Shown here in pieces: positions 24,696 through 36,506 of a DNA stretch of 64,000 bases. A program made the translations under genes and the position numbers. Each line of letters starts with the position of its first letter. The stretch's first letter is position 1. The notes below the pieces were generated by a model, which worked only from the letters and a program-made list of their open reading frames with translations, did not search any database and was not told the DNA's origin. The DNA comes from Euptelea pleiosperma (lineage: Eukaryota; Streptophyta; Magnoliopsida; Ranunculales; Eupteleaceae): positions 19,006,741-19,070,740 of the forward strand of contig CM068545.1 in NCBI GenBank assembly GCA_035048495.1, in the 5' to 3' direction.

Positions 24696-27600
24696 GGCCC
24701 ATGATCTAGAGGCCCATGGGTGGGCTTCTCTCCAAGAGTTCTGGGCCTGCAGTTTTTGAGACAACTAGCCCACGTCACTTCAGATTGTAGCAGCCAGACA
24801 TCATCAGCCTTAGTGAGAAAGAGGTGGCTCAACCTATCCTTCACGACGACGATCTATTGGTGAGGCCGTCCTCCCCAACTCTGAATGGCTCCTCTGACGC
24901 GTTGGAAAAGCCAGCTATCGACCCCAACCCAGGTATCATTTTAGTGCAAGGTATCCTCTCATCCCTCTTCAAAGACCTATGTACCCCCCTACAATGTCCA
25001 GAACGGACCTTCCCTCATCTTGAGGCCGATAGTATGGGTGGAGAGATGGGTTTAGCCCTAGGGAGCAGCGGTCCCAACTTGGTGCTTAGTACACGATTTG
25101 AAGAAGCTCAAGGAGGTTCTCTGACAGGAGCTAAGTGGACTCTTACACCTAATCCATCCCTTTATCCCGCTTCTGATTTCATCTCATTGGGTAAGTTTCT
25201 AGGGGTTTCCTTTAACCGATATGGGGATAAAGCTGAATGATTCCTTTTAGATTTGGCCATTCAGGCGGGGTTTCTGCATGATCATCCTTCCTGGTCTGTT
25301 GAGAAGGACATAATGCAAGATCAGGGCACAAATAGGATGTGCAACACTCCAATCAAGCGCACCAATTGTCGTTCAGGTCATTCAAAAGCAGCAGAAGCGA
25401 TTGTTGACGTTACGGGCTTGATTACCATTATCAGTAGGAAGAATAGTTACTCGAAAGTGGGAAAGGAGGCAGATCGAGGAGGGGCAGCCAGTCATGGGCC
25501 AGCGTCGGGAGCAGAGGATTGGGGTAGGACAGATTGTCTATCCTTATCACCAAGGATAGCCAGAGAGCTCCATAGATTGGGACTAGATCAGTCAAGATTG
25601 GAGAGAATCCTAAAGTCCAACGGAAACAGAGTTTCAAAAAAAGGGCCTAGTCAGCTGTACTAGGTTTCTAGCCTTCGGGGAGTTCTTTTCTGGTTCATGT
25701 CTTTTGTCGAAATCTTGTCATGGAACGTCAGGGGACTGGGGGATATTACGAAGAGAGCCTCTATCAAAAAGCTTATTAGTGACAGTGGAGCAAGAATAAT
25801 CATGCTTCAGGAAACAAAACTGGAAACTATCAGCTCCGGGCTTATCACTGACCTATGGGAAAATAAGGAGTGCGGTTGGAGCGCCCTGCCAGCCATTGGC
25901 GCATCGGAAGGGATTTTGATCATTTGGGATTCTATGATCGTGGATGCCACCGAGGATCTTATTGGGGCTTTTTCCATTTCTGTGGCTTGCCGTTCTTCAG
26001 GTGGTTTCCGTTGGATTCTAACTTGCGTATACGGGGTCTTAGAACGCAGTTTTGGGAGGAACTTGGAGACATAGCAGGCAATTGGGATCTCCCTTGGTGC
26101 ATCAGGGGGGATTTCAACGCCATCAAATTTTCAGAAGAAATGAGGATGCAACATCAATAGAAACATGGTGGAGTTCAGTGATTTGTCAATAGCTACGGTC
26201 TTATGGATCTCCTGCTCAACGGAGGCAACTTCACGAGGTCCAACAAACAATGCCACCCGATCCTTAGCGGACTGGACCGCTTTCTGGTCTTGAGCTCTTG
26301 GGAAGAACACTTTCCTCTGGTGCTTCAACGAGTGCTTTCCAGACCCACGTCAGACCACTCTCCAATTTTGATAGACCTTGGTGGGCATTCGTCTAAACCC
26401 AGGCCGTTTAAATTTGAAAACATGTGGCTTTTGGAGCCTAATTTCTCGGAGCAGGTTAGAACTTGGTGGTCTACTCTTTCTTTTCACGATAGACCAGGGG
26501 TAGTTTTGCGTAAGAAGCTTCAAGCTCTTAAACGGCATCTCGTGCAATGGAACAAAGAGGTGGTGGGTCGAATTGATGTTAAGTTGAAAGATATCATCCA
26601 TAAGATTGATGTCTTGGATAAGAAGGAAGAAGAGGAGGAGCTATCAGAAGAGAAATTCAGTAGGAGGGTGAATCTAAAAGCTCAATTCCAATCCCTAGCC
26701 ACAATGGAGGAGGTGAGCTGGCGTCAGAAATCAAGGGTTAGATGGTTGGAGGAAGGGGATGGCAACACCAAATTCTTCCACTGCATTGGTAATGCCCGAA
26801 GACAAATTACCATATTGCGAAGGCGGAGATCGAAGTGGTCAGTCTACAGGATGAGGAGGCAATCAAAGGAGGAGTCATCAAATTTTATTGAGTTATACAC
26901 AGAGACCTTTTGGGATAGATCGGAACTGGATGACTTAGCCTTCGATCGTATCACTCCTCTACAAAGCTCATGGCTCGAAAGACCCTTGGAAGAAGAGGAA
27001 GTCAAGAAAGCGATCACAGATTTAGAGGGGGATAAAACGCCGGGTCCAGACGGTTATACCCTTGCTTTCTTTAGTCACTGTTGGGAGATTGTGGGAGGGG
27101 ACGTTATGGCAGCTATGGAGGACTTTCAGAAGGAAGGAGTTCTGGACCGGTGGTCCAACTGCACGTTTCTAGTCCTCATTCTAAAGAAGCAAGGTGCCAT
27201 TGATACCTCAGACTACAGACCGATTAGCTTGGTAAGTAACGTCTATAAAATTCTTGCTAAAGTCTTGGCTTCTAGAATCAAAGATGTTTTGTCAAGGGTG
27301 ATTTCCTCATCCCAAAGAACTTTTGTCCACGAGAGACAGATCTTGGACGGAGTTCTAGTAGCTAATGAGTGCATCGATGCGAGAATCAAATCTGGAAATC
27401 CGAGACTAGTTTGCAATATAGATCTTCAGAAGCCTTATGATCATGTTAGCTGGGAGTTTCTGGATTACCTATTAGACAAGTTGGGCTTTGGCCAGAAATG
27501 GAGAAGTTGGGTTAGCATGTGCATCTCGTCGGCTTCCTTCTCTGTCTTGATCAATGGGGCTCCGGCCAACTTCTTCAGAAGGTCGAGGGGTTTGAGGTAA

Positions 27601-29353
27601 GGAGATCCCATCTCCCCCTTCCTCTTCATTACTGTGGCAAAGGCTCTTAGCAGAATGATCTCCAAAGCTGTGGACCAGAGGATGTTACATGGTTTTTGTA
27701 TTGGAGGCTCAGGACCCATGATATCGCATCTTCAGTTCGCTGACGATACGCTGATATTCATTGAGGCTAACAAGGACCAATGTCAAGCGTTGAAAGGTCT
27801 CTTAGTGTGGCTTTGAAGCTGTTTCAAGTCTTAAGGTCAACTTTGCTAAAAGCACCGTTTTCCCTGTTGGTGATATTGATGATCTGTCGGGTCTGGCCTC
27901 TACTCTTGGAGTCCCAACTGGGGCTCTGCCGGCCACATACCTGGGTTTGCCCCTCGGAGCTTCTTTCAAGTCTAAAACCCTCTAGGATCCAGTTATTAGC
28001 AATTTGGAAGACCAAGTACCTGTCGAAAGGCGGGAGATTAACTTTGCTCAAGAGCACTCTCTCTAGTCTTCCCACTTAATACCTTTTCCTTTTCCGGATG
28101 TCGACGGGGGTGATCAAAAATGTGGAAAAGCTGATGCGTCGTTTCCTATGGTTCGGTAGTGATGATGGTTCGGGGTACCCGTTGGTGGATTGGAGACTTG
28201 TGTGCTCCCCCCCAAGAAAGAGGGTGGATTAGGTGTCAAGAATCTCAAGTTGATGAACCAAGCCCTGCTTGGAAAATGGCTCCGGCGCTTCACCTTAGAG
28301 TTTGATAGTTTATGGAGGCAGGTAGTAGCTAGACACGGGACTGAACCGAGGGGCACTAGAGAGGTCCGTACACCGTATGGTTACGAAGTGTGGAAGGGCA
28401 TCCAGAAGTTATCAGCTAGCTTCAGTGGTGGCATAAGTTTCAAGGTTGGGAAGGGAGATAGGGTGTATTTCTGGGGTAATGTGTGGTGTGGCGATAAGTC
28501 CTTCAAGGTGGAATTTTCACTTCTTTATAGTATCTCGGATCGCAAAGATAGTACTATTCAACACATCATGGAGGAGGGAGACGTGATATCTTGGAACTTG
28601 GGGATAAGGCGTAATCTTAATGATTGGGAAATTCCCGCTATGGTGACTCTCCTTCAAAAACTGGATAGCATAACCACACACAGATCGTCGGAGGATGTTG
28701 TACGGTGGGTCAGTCAATCTAACGGCCTTTTCACTGTTCGGTCTTTCTATGAGATGTTGGATGCCTCTTGGAGAGTGACGGACGACTACCTTCCCAGAGA
28801 CGGCTAGGAGATGTGATTACCCTTCGGTAAAGGTTTGGGGTTCTAGGGCGCCATCAAAAGTGGCTTTCTTTGTGTGGTGTGCCTCCTTGGAAAAGATCCT
28901 TACTGTAGACAACCTCATCAAAAGAAACTGGGTGATGGCGAACTATTGTGTGATGTGCAAAGAAGCAGGAGAGTCTGTCAATCACCTTCTCCTTCATTGT
29001 AGGTTAGCTCGGGAAGTGTGGGGTTTGTTCTTTGGCCTCTTTGGTATCCATTGGGTAATCCATGCTTCCGTTAGCCTGACTATAGGAAGTTGGACTTCCT
29101 GATGGTTCCATCCTTGTGGGCGTAGATTATGGAGACTATTGCCCTTTGCGGTTTGGTGGGGCATATGGAATGAGAGGAATAGAAGGATCTTTCAAGGCAA
29201 AGAGACGTCATCCTTCCATCTTGTCATTTCTATCAAGGTCAACCTTTTCCATTGGTCCAAGTTGTTCAAGGAATGTAAAGGCTTGGCCTTTGAGGATCTG
29301 GTCTTTAGATGAGATTCTATCATGAGTAGGAACAGCTAGATGGGATTGTATCT
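24696..29353 (+). mobile_element. L1-type LINE inserted in gypsy integrase
   Basis: A 4.7-kb non-LTR element lying in the same orientation between two gypsy pol segments. The 5' part (24824-25663) holds two open stretches of unrecognised, LINE ORF1-like sequence. Endonuclease starts at 25697, RT at about 26960-27820, and a C-terminal CCHC-like finger at 28940. It is probably 5'-truncated within ORF1. No poly-A tail or convincing target duplication remains; the 3' limit is set by where gypsy coding resumes (YKSLLDNMKKLELAKG at 29354). Boundaries may be off by a few bases. Confidence 0.85.
25697..29325 (+). pseudogene. LINE ORF2 pseudogene (endonuclease, reverse transcriptase, C-terminal finger)
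   Basis: The apurinic-type endonuclease begins SWNVRGLG, then QETKLE, GDFNAI near 26107 and SDHSPI near 26350. The RT shows GDKTPGPDGY near 27030, DYRPISLVSNVYKILAKVL near 27210 and the active-site FADD at 27736-27747. The finger motif is CVMC...HLLLHC near 28950-28998. Disruptions: a frameshift near 26040-26070, a stop at 26158-26160, a stop at 27598-27600 in the LRxGDP motif (where Q is expected), a frameshift near 27810, and more beyond 27980. The order matches L1-type plant ORF2. No RNase H domain was seen at the C-terminus. Confidence 0.9.
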
Positions 29354-29777
29354 TATAAGTCCTTGCTGGACAATATGAAGAAGCTAGAATTAGCAAAAGG
29401 ATGATGGGTTAGAATTCTAAATGAAGTCCTTTGGGCTTACATGAAACACCTCATGACCTACAGGGGGGGTCCCCTATGTCCTCACCTATGGGGTTGTAAC
29501 CATCATCCCTACTGAAGTTGCTTTGCCTACCACGAGAACCATCTTAGTTGATATGGGACACAATGACGACCTACTACGCGTCGAGCTCAATCTCAATGAA
29601 GAAAGGAGAAACAAAGAAATTCAGCATATGTTGTCATGTCATAATCAACTGAGAAGAACCTAAAATGTAAGGTAAAAGCTCGAATTTTTTCTCCAAGTCT
29701 TAGAAATGAAGAAAGTTGTCCCAAGTACTAAAGACAAAAACAGCCAAAAGCTCAGCGCTAACTAGGAAGGTCCTTAC
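29354..29777 (+). pseudogene. Ty3/gypsy pol, segment 2: integrase C-terminal half
   Basis: Gypsy coding resumes with SLLDNMKKLELAKG, then LNEVLWAY near 29425, a TYRGG/AYG-like block, DMGHNDDLLRVELNLNEER near 29550-29600 and KKVVPSTKDKNSQKLSAN near 29710-29760. It stops at GPY, where the copia element is inserted (TSD CTTAC at 29773-29777). Frameshifts and stops are present. Confidence 0.85.
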
Positions 29778-29972
29778 TTTTGTAATATCTTATATTCTAC
29801 AGGGGGCCCTTGTAATATTGTAAAACTTTACTTAATATATATATTAGGTGAAATTGTGTAGGCTATTCTAAGTTCTACACGATTTCTCCTCTTCCCCCAA
29901 TTCTCTTCTCCTCTCCTATCTTCCATCTCTAACTCTAATCTCTTATCCTGGTTACGATCCAAGATTACAACA
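29778..29972 (+). repeat. 5' LTR of nested copia element
   Basis: 195 bp, ending GATTACAACA. Compared with the 3' LTR it lacks about 15 bases after the first five, and its first bases read TTTTG instead of TGTTG. The rest, including TATTCTACAGGGGGCCC and the CTCTTCTCCTCTCC tract, matches the 3' copy closely. Confidence 0.9.
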
Positions 29973-29984
29973 TGGTATCAGAGC
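29973..29984 (+). promoter_or_regulatory. Primer binding site (initiator tRNA-Met)
   Basis: TGGTATCAGAGC directly follows the 5' LTR, the standard copia PBS complementary to the 3' end of tRNA-iMet. Confidence 0.92.
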
Positions 29985-30020
29985 CAAGGTCATGGGATCG
30001 AGTCACGGGAAGCGCATTAT

Positions 30021-30314
30021 TGAGGGGGGATTGTTGGGTTAAATAATGCCCCTCCCTAAGGGCGCGGTACGGGTCCGTAGGTGCAAGGTCGATCGCCGTT
30101 AGAGTTAAAAGCTCACGAGATCGAATCGCGGAATGGGCCCGAGGGTGCGAGGTCAATCGCCATTGGGGGTCACGGGATCGAATCATAGAGCCCCGCAAGG
30201 TGTGACGTCGATCATGGTATAAAGGCTAAAGTTTGCCCTCTCCTGACAAGATATCTTTTCGGGAGGAATGGCGGCTTTAAGCTTAGTAGAGATCCCAACA
30301 AATGGTATCAGAGC
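30021..30314 (+). repeat. PPT - second LTR - second PBS inside the copia leader
   Basis: A purine tract TGAGGGGGGA (30021-30030) is followed by a segment with LTR-type ends, TGTTGGG at 30032 and CCCAACA ending at 30300 (269 bp). A second TGGTATCAGAGC primer site follows at 30303-30314. This order (PPT, LTR, PBS) is that of an LTR between two internal regions. The segment differs from the outer LTRs. It therefore seems to come from another copia family that has been built into the leader, by recombination or template switching. Functional effect unknown. Confidence 0.7.
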
Positions 30315-30896
30315 ATGGTTATGTAACCATGGCTCAAGCCTAGAGGTCTGAAGAACCCTAGGGATTGTGAAATTCGATGCGAAGGGCTTTCCACAGAAGG
30401 AGATCATCTCCCATAGATAGCCGCAGGCTTTAGAAGAGTCTGAAACCCTAGCCGCCCACTCCAAAAGGTTAGAGAAGTTCTCCCAGGCCTAGCCACCCAC
30501 TCTAGAAGCCTGGAGAAGAGCTATCAAGCATAGCCGCCCACTCCAAAAGGCTGGAGAAGAGCCATGAAGCCTAGCCGCCCCTTTCAAAAGGTCAGAGAAG
30601 ACCATCTGGACCTAACCGCAGGTCTCAGAGGAGCCCAGAATCTCTCCCTAGTGCTACCACACCTATCCAAGAACCTTTTTAGGTCTCCGGAACCATTCAC
30701 AAGTTTCCCGTGGGTGGTTTTTTCTCCGATAGAAAATCTATAAAGGAGCTGTTCCAAAAAGGTCTGAATCATGCTCGCGTTGCTCACAGGAGGCTTTAAA
30801 AATAAAAAAGGTGATTTGCACCTCCACAGCAGCAGTTCGGGTGATTTCTTATCAGTCCGAGTTGCTCTATTCCTCAGAAAAGTCTTCTCTACTACG

Positions 30897-31880
30897 ATGA
30901 GTACATCTGAGGAGTCATCTTCTGCCAAGTCAGAGATCATTGTTGCCCCACCCAGTCTGGGCAATCATGGTGATCACAGCCCGGGCCTACAGATCACTAC
31001 GGTGAAACTCGACAGGACCAACTACCTCGCATGGTCTCAATCTGCCAAGATGTACATCACCGGACGAGGCAAAGCCGGCTATATCACTGGACGCGTCACT
31101 GCACCTGATTCCTCTGATGCCACGTTTGAGAAGTGGGAAGCGAAAAACTCGATGGTCATGTCATAACTGCTTCACTCCATGCATCCATCGATCAGCACAG
31201 GCTTCCTCTTTCTCCCGACTGCTAAGGATATATGGGACACTGCATCTCAGACCTACTCCCAAGATAGGAATTTTGCTAGGATGTATGAACTTCAGCAGGA
31301 GATAACACATCTGAAGCAAGGCGATCTTCCTTTGGGATCATACTACGCTGCGTTACGCAGCAAATGGGAAGAGGTATCTACCAGACCTACACCCTTGCAT
31401 GTACCAAGGATGCTACGGAGTTCCGGAAGATGATTGTGCGCATAGTCAAGTTTCTTGGCGGCTTGAACCAGAGCTATGAGCAGGTTCGAGCCAACATCTT
31501 GGGCAGAGATCCACCGCCGTCGACCATTGCACAGGTCTACTCCTACATCCAGAGCGAGGACGGCAGGAGGAGAGCCATGAGCTCTAAGCCAGATGCTAAT
31601 GTTCCTTTATCTGAGAAGTCTGCCTTGGTCACTCAGACGTTGAGCAAACCCACATCCAAGAAGGATGGAGATCTTGATGATCGTGATCGACTCAGATGTG
31701 ATCACTGTGGCAAGCGTCGCCATACTCGGGAGACCTGCTGGAGTCTTCATGGTCGTCCCGCACAGTTCTCTAGGGGGAAGCAAGGCTCCTCAAAGAAGCC
31801 CTCTGGTAGCAAACATAGAACCTCAGCCGTTCGTGCCACCAGTCAAGATTTCTCTGATGTGACCCCTTCCTCTAGGCGGT
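30897..31880 (+). pseudogene. Copia gag pseudogene
   Basis: Starts MSTSEESSSAKSE. The gag core shows LDRTNYLAWSQSAKMYITG near 31010, DIWDTASQTYSQDRN near 31225-31270 and a CCHC knuckle CDHCGKRRHTRETC near 31696-31738. One in-frame stop lies at 31164-31166, and the frame shifts once near 31372, within KWEEV. The downstream part stays open into protease and integrase. Gag would form the virus-like particle; the knuckle binds element RNA. Confidence 0.88.
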
Positions 31881-34800
31881 CCAACACCTTCTCTAGCATG
31901 GACATTGACAGGCTTCCACAATTACTTACTCAGCTTGATGGCCCTTCCCCACCTACATCATCCTTTGCTCAGACAAGTACATCCCATTCAGCCCACCATG
32001 TGTCTACGGCACCCATTGGTCCTTCCTGGATCATTGATTCTGGTGCCTCCGATCATATGACTGGTATGCCATCCCTTTTCTCCACCTATAATATCTGCTC
32101 GGGTAAGGACAAGGTCCGCGTGGCCGATGGCACCTTCTCCTCTATCTCAGGGAAGGGCACTATCTCTGCCACGCCTACTTTGTCTTTATCCTCTGTACTT
32201 CATGTTCCTAAATTCACCACTAACCTGCTTTCTGTTAGCCATCTTACTAAGAGCCTAAACAGCAGTATTACCTTTTTTCCTACTCACTGTGTTTTTCAGG
32301 ACTTGGAAACAAGGCGGATGATTGGCAGTGGTCGTGAGGATGGTGGATTGTACCTGCTCGATAGCCAGCCGACTTCATATTCTGTTGCACATCAGTCTAG
32401 TGCCAATGTCAGTAGTTCTAGTGTTAATAAAGACATGTTAATGCGATGGCATAACAGGCTAGGTCATTTACCGCTTTCAGTCATGAAGAGTTTGTTACCT
32501 CGGTTTGCATCTATTCCATTTTTTGAGTTCATCTGTGAAACTTGTGTACTTGCAAAACAATGTCGGATGTCTTTTCCGACCAATAATAAAAAAAATATGT
32601 TTTCTTTACAGCTTGTGCACTCTGATGTTTGGGGACCCAATCCCACCACTTCTATCTTTGGTTTTCGCTACTTTATGGTTTTTGTAGATGACTACAGTCG
32701 TTACACTTGGATCTACCTTATGAAATCAAAAAATGAGGTGCATACTATCTTTCAGACCTTTCATAAAATAGTGTGCAATCAATTGGGCACCACCCTAAAA
32801 GTCCTACGCACTGACAATGGGGGGGAATACATGTACAGTGGCCTTGCCTCCTACTTTGAGGAGCATGGAATTCTTCATCAGACTTCATGTGCCGATACAC
32901 CTCAACAGAATGGGACCGCTAAGCGAAAGCATCGCCATGTCCTGGAGGTTGCTAGGGCACTTCTTCTTGGTACTAGGGTACCCAAGAGTTATTGGGCTAA
33001 CGCTGTGTTGACGGTATCCTACTTGATAAATCGAATGCCCTATCGTATCTTGGGGTCGAAGTCTCCCCTTTCACTCATGTTTCCTTCTTGTCCTGTGTTC
33101 TCCATGCCACCTAAAGTTTTTTGTTGTGTTTGCTATTTTCACGCCCATCACAGGAAGGACAAGTTAGATCCGAAAGCCGTTCGATGTGTGTTCCTTGGCT
33201 ATTCGTCCAGTCAAAAGGGATATCGGTATTTCCATCCCTCTACCCGTCGTCGGTTTGTTTCTCTAGATGTTACCTTCTTTGAGAGTCTTCCCTTCTTCTC
33301 AGTTGATCGGACTTCTCTTCAGGGGGAGCTTGGGAGTATTGACGAGAGTCCGATACCTCCACGGGGGAGATTCCTCAACCAATACCCCTTGATTTGCCTG
33401 ATGAGTATCATGTACCCTTGTCCTCATCTCCTACTGACACTGTGCCATAGGATCCGCAGCTGAAGACGTATGCCAGACGACGTCAAAAAGAGAAACAGTC
33501 CACCATCCAAGCTCATTGCCAGGAAATCCAACTCGATCCAGGTAATCGTGTCCTCAGTGATCCTCATGACGATATTTCTGTTGCTCCTTCTACTATCCTT
33601 CCTATAGACATTGATGTACCTATTGCTCATCGGAAGGGTGTTCGGAACTGTGTTACCAAGCACCCTATCTCTCACTTTGTTTCCTATCAACAGCTCTCAC
33701 CATCCTACAGGGCATTTGCTACTTCCCTATCCAATGTCGCTCTGCCATCTGGTGTCTCAGATGCCCTCAGCCAGCCTCAATGGAAAGCAGTCATGCTAGA
33801 GGAGATGACAACTCTAGAAAAGAATGGTACTTGAGATTTGGTTCCATTGCCTAGAAGAAAAAAACCCGTGGGGTGCAAGTAGGTATATACAGTGAAATAC
33901 AAAGCAGATGGAAGCATCGACAGGTACAAGGCCCGTTTCGTTGCAAAAGGGTACACACAGACTTATGAGATTGACTACCAGGAGACGTTTGCTCTTGTGG
34001 CCAAGATGAACTCGGTTCAAGTTCTGTTATCTCTCGCGGCAAATTTTTCTTGGCCCCTCGACCAGTTGGATGTCAAGAATGCCTTCCTCCATGGTGATCT
34101 AGAGGAAGAGGTCTACATGACAGGTCCTCCGGGGTTCAATCAGACTGGGAGAAGGAACTTGTGTGCAGACTGAAGAAAGCCTTGTATAGGCTTAAACAGT
34201 CACCCAGGGCTTGGTTCAAGAGGTTCAGTTCCGCAGTCAAGAAGATTGGCTACTCGCAGAGTCAGGCGGACCACACTCTCTTCATTAAGAGAAGTCAATG
34301 TCGTCTTACTGCTCTTATTGTGTATGTGGATGATATCGTGGTCACGGGAGATGACCCAGATGAGGTTTGCAGATTGAAAAAATACCTCAGCACAGAGTTT
34401 GAAATCAAGGATCTGGGAACCTTGAGATACTTTCTGGGCATTGAGGTTGCTAGATCAAAGTAGGGTGTGTTCATCTCACAGAGAAAGTATGTACTTGATC
34501 TCCTTCGAGAGTCAGGAAACTTGGGAGCTAAACCAGCCGATATACCTATAGAGCAGCAACATCAGCTGAATCTTGTTGATGGGGATCCCATTGTTGATAT
34601 AGGCCAGTTCCAGAGATTTGTTAGGCTTCTCATCTACCTTTCGCTGACACGACCAGATATTGCATACGCAGTCAGTGTCATCAGTCAGTTCAAGCATGCC
34701 CCTCGCTCTCCACATCTTGAGGCAACACACGGAATGTTACGCTATCTTAAGGGGGCTCCAGGGAAGGGTCTCCTGTTTAGTAAGAATGGACACCTGCGAG

Positions 34801-35279
34801 TTGAAGCTCATACAGACGCTGACTGGGTAGGTTCAGTCACTGACAGACGTTCCACATCAGGGTACTGCACGTATGTGGGAGGTAATCTGGTGTCTTGGCG
34901 CAGCAAGAAGCAATCAGTTGTCGCCCGCTCCAGTGCCGAAACAGAGTACCGTTCTATGGCTCATGGTGTATGTGAGCTTCTATAGTTGAAGACTATGCTC
35001 AGTGAGCTCGGATATCCTGTCAAAGGGTCTATGCAACTGTATTGTGGCAATAAAGCAACCATCAGCATTGCTCATAATCCAGTTCAACACGACAGGACAA
35101 AGCACATTGAGGTAGACTGTCACTTCATCAAAGAGAAGCTTGGTCAGGGACTTATTTGCACACCGTATGTCCATACTACTGATCAAGTTGCAGATGTGTT
35201 AACTAAAGGTGTTACTAAAGGGATCTTAGAGCACCTGTTATCTAAGCTGGGCATGATAGATATCTTCGCACCAGCTTGA
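31881..35279 (+). pseudogene. Copia pol pseudogene (protease, integrase, RT, RNase H)
   Basis: Protease WIIDSGASDHMTG near 32026; GAG-pre-integrase finger (RWHNRLGH ... CETCVLAKQC) near 32450-32565. The integrase core has D in HSDVWGP (32617) and RTDNGGEY (32807). The third catalytic residue is lysine (codon AAG 32921-32923 in QQNGTAKRKHRH, where the family has E). RT includes [14 protein letters not shown] near 33912 and YVDD at 34323-34334; RNase H has HTDADW near 34810 and SSAETEYRSM near 34930. Stops at 33832-33834, 33880-33882, 34461-34463 and 34983-34985, and frameshifts near 33420-33460 and 34150, inactivate it. Confidence 0.92.
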
Positions 35280-35286
35280 GGGAGAG

Positions 35287-35496
35287 TGTTGTCAGGGACC
35301 TACGTGTAATATCTTATATTCTACAGGGGGCCCTTGTAATAATATAAAACTCCACTTAATATATAAATTGGGTGAAATCGTGTAAGCTATTCTAAGCTCT
35401 ACATGATTTCTCCTCTTCTCCCAATTCTCTTCTCCTCTCCTCTCTTCCATCTCTAACCCTAATCTCTTATCTTGGTTACGATCCAAGATTACAACA
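35287..35496 (+). repeat. 3' LTR of nested copia element
   Basis: 210 bp, starting TGTTGTCAGGGACC and ending GATTACAACA. A purine-rich tract (GAGGGAGAG) immediately upstream serves as polypurine primer. The target duplication CTTAC follows at 35497-35501. Confidence 0.92.
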
Positions 35497-36291
35497 CTTA
35501 CATTATAGACGGAGTCACCACCCACGACGTGTGCTATCTCAAAACAAGCGTGAGGAAGACTCATCCGAGAACCTTGGGACACTTCCAATCTAAAGAAGCT
35601 CTTTCAATAAAAGGCAACTCATCTTATTTAACAAAAAAGGTACATGTACATATGGTTCTCGAAACCTATTTCATGTCTAAACGATGATTCTCTCCTCTTA
35701 TTATTCTGTAAGCTTGCCTCAAATAAGACTCAGTGCTTAAACCCTTCACATTACCCGGCCAAATTTGTCATTCACAAGGAAAAAAGAAGGGCCAAAAGAG
35801 CAAGCTCACCTCAAATAAGAGCTTAGTGCTCAAACCCTTCACATTGGCTCTCACCTCAAATAAGAGCCTAGTGCTCAAACCCTTCACATTGCCCGGCCAA
35901 AGGTGTAGTTCACAAGAGCAAGAAGGGCCAAAAGAGCAGGTTCGCCTCAAATGAGAGCTCAGTGCTCGGACCCTTCACACGGCCCAGCCAAAGCTGCCAA
36001 GCTCGCATTAAATAAGAACTCGAAGTTCGGACCCTTCATACCATCCAACCAAAGTTGTCGTTCACAAAGGCAAGAAGGACAAAAAGAGCAAGCCCACTAT
36101 ATAGAGTTCCTCCTCAGACTTCCTCGGACTCTCGGCCCATATCACAAAAGTTTTGCCTCGAACTTCCTTGGACCCTTTGAAGCATAATTAGAAAGATCTA
36201 CCTAGATAAGGAAGCTAGCTGCCCATCCCTATCACTTCCAGAGACCTACACGGGAGAGGGATGCATAGGGAAGGTTGGTCACCAATAAACC
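35497..36291 (+). mobile_element. Ty3/gypsy segment 3: end of pol and 3' region with tandem repeats
   Basis: Gypsy coding resumes after the copia insertion (YIIDGVTTHDVCYL, then RTLGHFQSKEAL near 35560-35600), matching the chromodomain-less C-terminal end of plant gypsy integrase (family: EGPY...TYRLE...PRTWN..HL). From about 35710 to 36090 a unit of roughly 115 bp containing TCAAATAAGAGC and CAAACCCTTCACATTGCCC is repeated about four times with indels. Such non-coding tandem repeats before the 3' LTR are known from large plant gypsy elements. Confidence 0.75.
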
Positions 36292-36504
36292 CCTCCCCCT
36301 ACGGTATAACTATTCGAACACTATTGAGTTCTCTACATACCCCGAACCAAGCTAACTTAGGCATCTGAATGTTTTCTTGTATGACCAAACCAAGACCACT
36401 GGAACAATTCATCGCATCGTGTGAGACTTGGGAGAGTTTTGCAGAATCCTAGTTGAGGTGTGAGGTAGAACTCCAATCCAAGACCCAGTTTTTTACCCTA
36501 CATT
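36292..36504 (+). repeat. Gypsy LTR 3' portion
   Basis: This stretch is collinear with 37870-38095: TATAACTATTCGAACACTA / AATGACTATTTGAACCCTA, GTTTTCTTGTATGACCA / GTTTTCTTGCTAGACCA, and GAGGTGTGAGGTAGAA in both. It is followed by a gypsy-type primer site. The 5' limit of the LTR could not be set because upstream sequence diverges between the two copies. Confidence 0.65.
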
Positions 36505-36506
36505 AT

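Larger units (their letters stand above)
29778..35496 (+). mobile_element. Ty1/copia retrotransposon (5.7 kb) nested in gypsy
   Basis: Both LTRs, a tRNA-Met primer site, gag, protease, integrase, RT and RNase H are present in copia order. The 5-bp duplication CTTAC flanks it at 29773-29777 and 35497-35501. Removal restores gypsy codons for GPY followed by IIDG in one frame, which fixes the insertion point exactly. The coding region has at least six disruptions, so it is not autonomous now. The LTRs are collinear but differ by a 15-17-base deletion near the 5' end of the left LTR and by scattered substitutions. Confidence 0.95.

Noticed and set aside
26350..28075. Minus-strand open frames opposite the LINE
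   Set aside because: They are antisense to endonuclease and RT coding sequence and carry no domains of their own.
23300..36500. Endogenous viral (pararetroviral) sequence
   Set aside because: All domains match retrotransposons with LTRs and integrase; no movement or coat protein motifs were seen.
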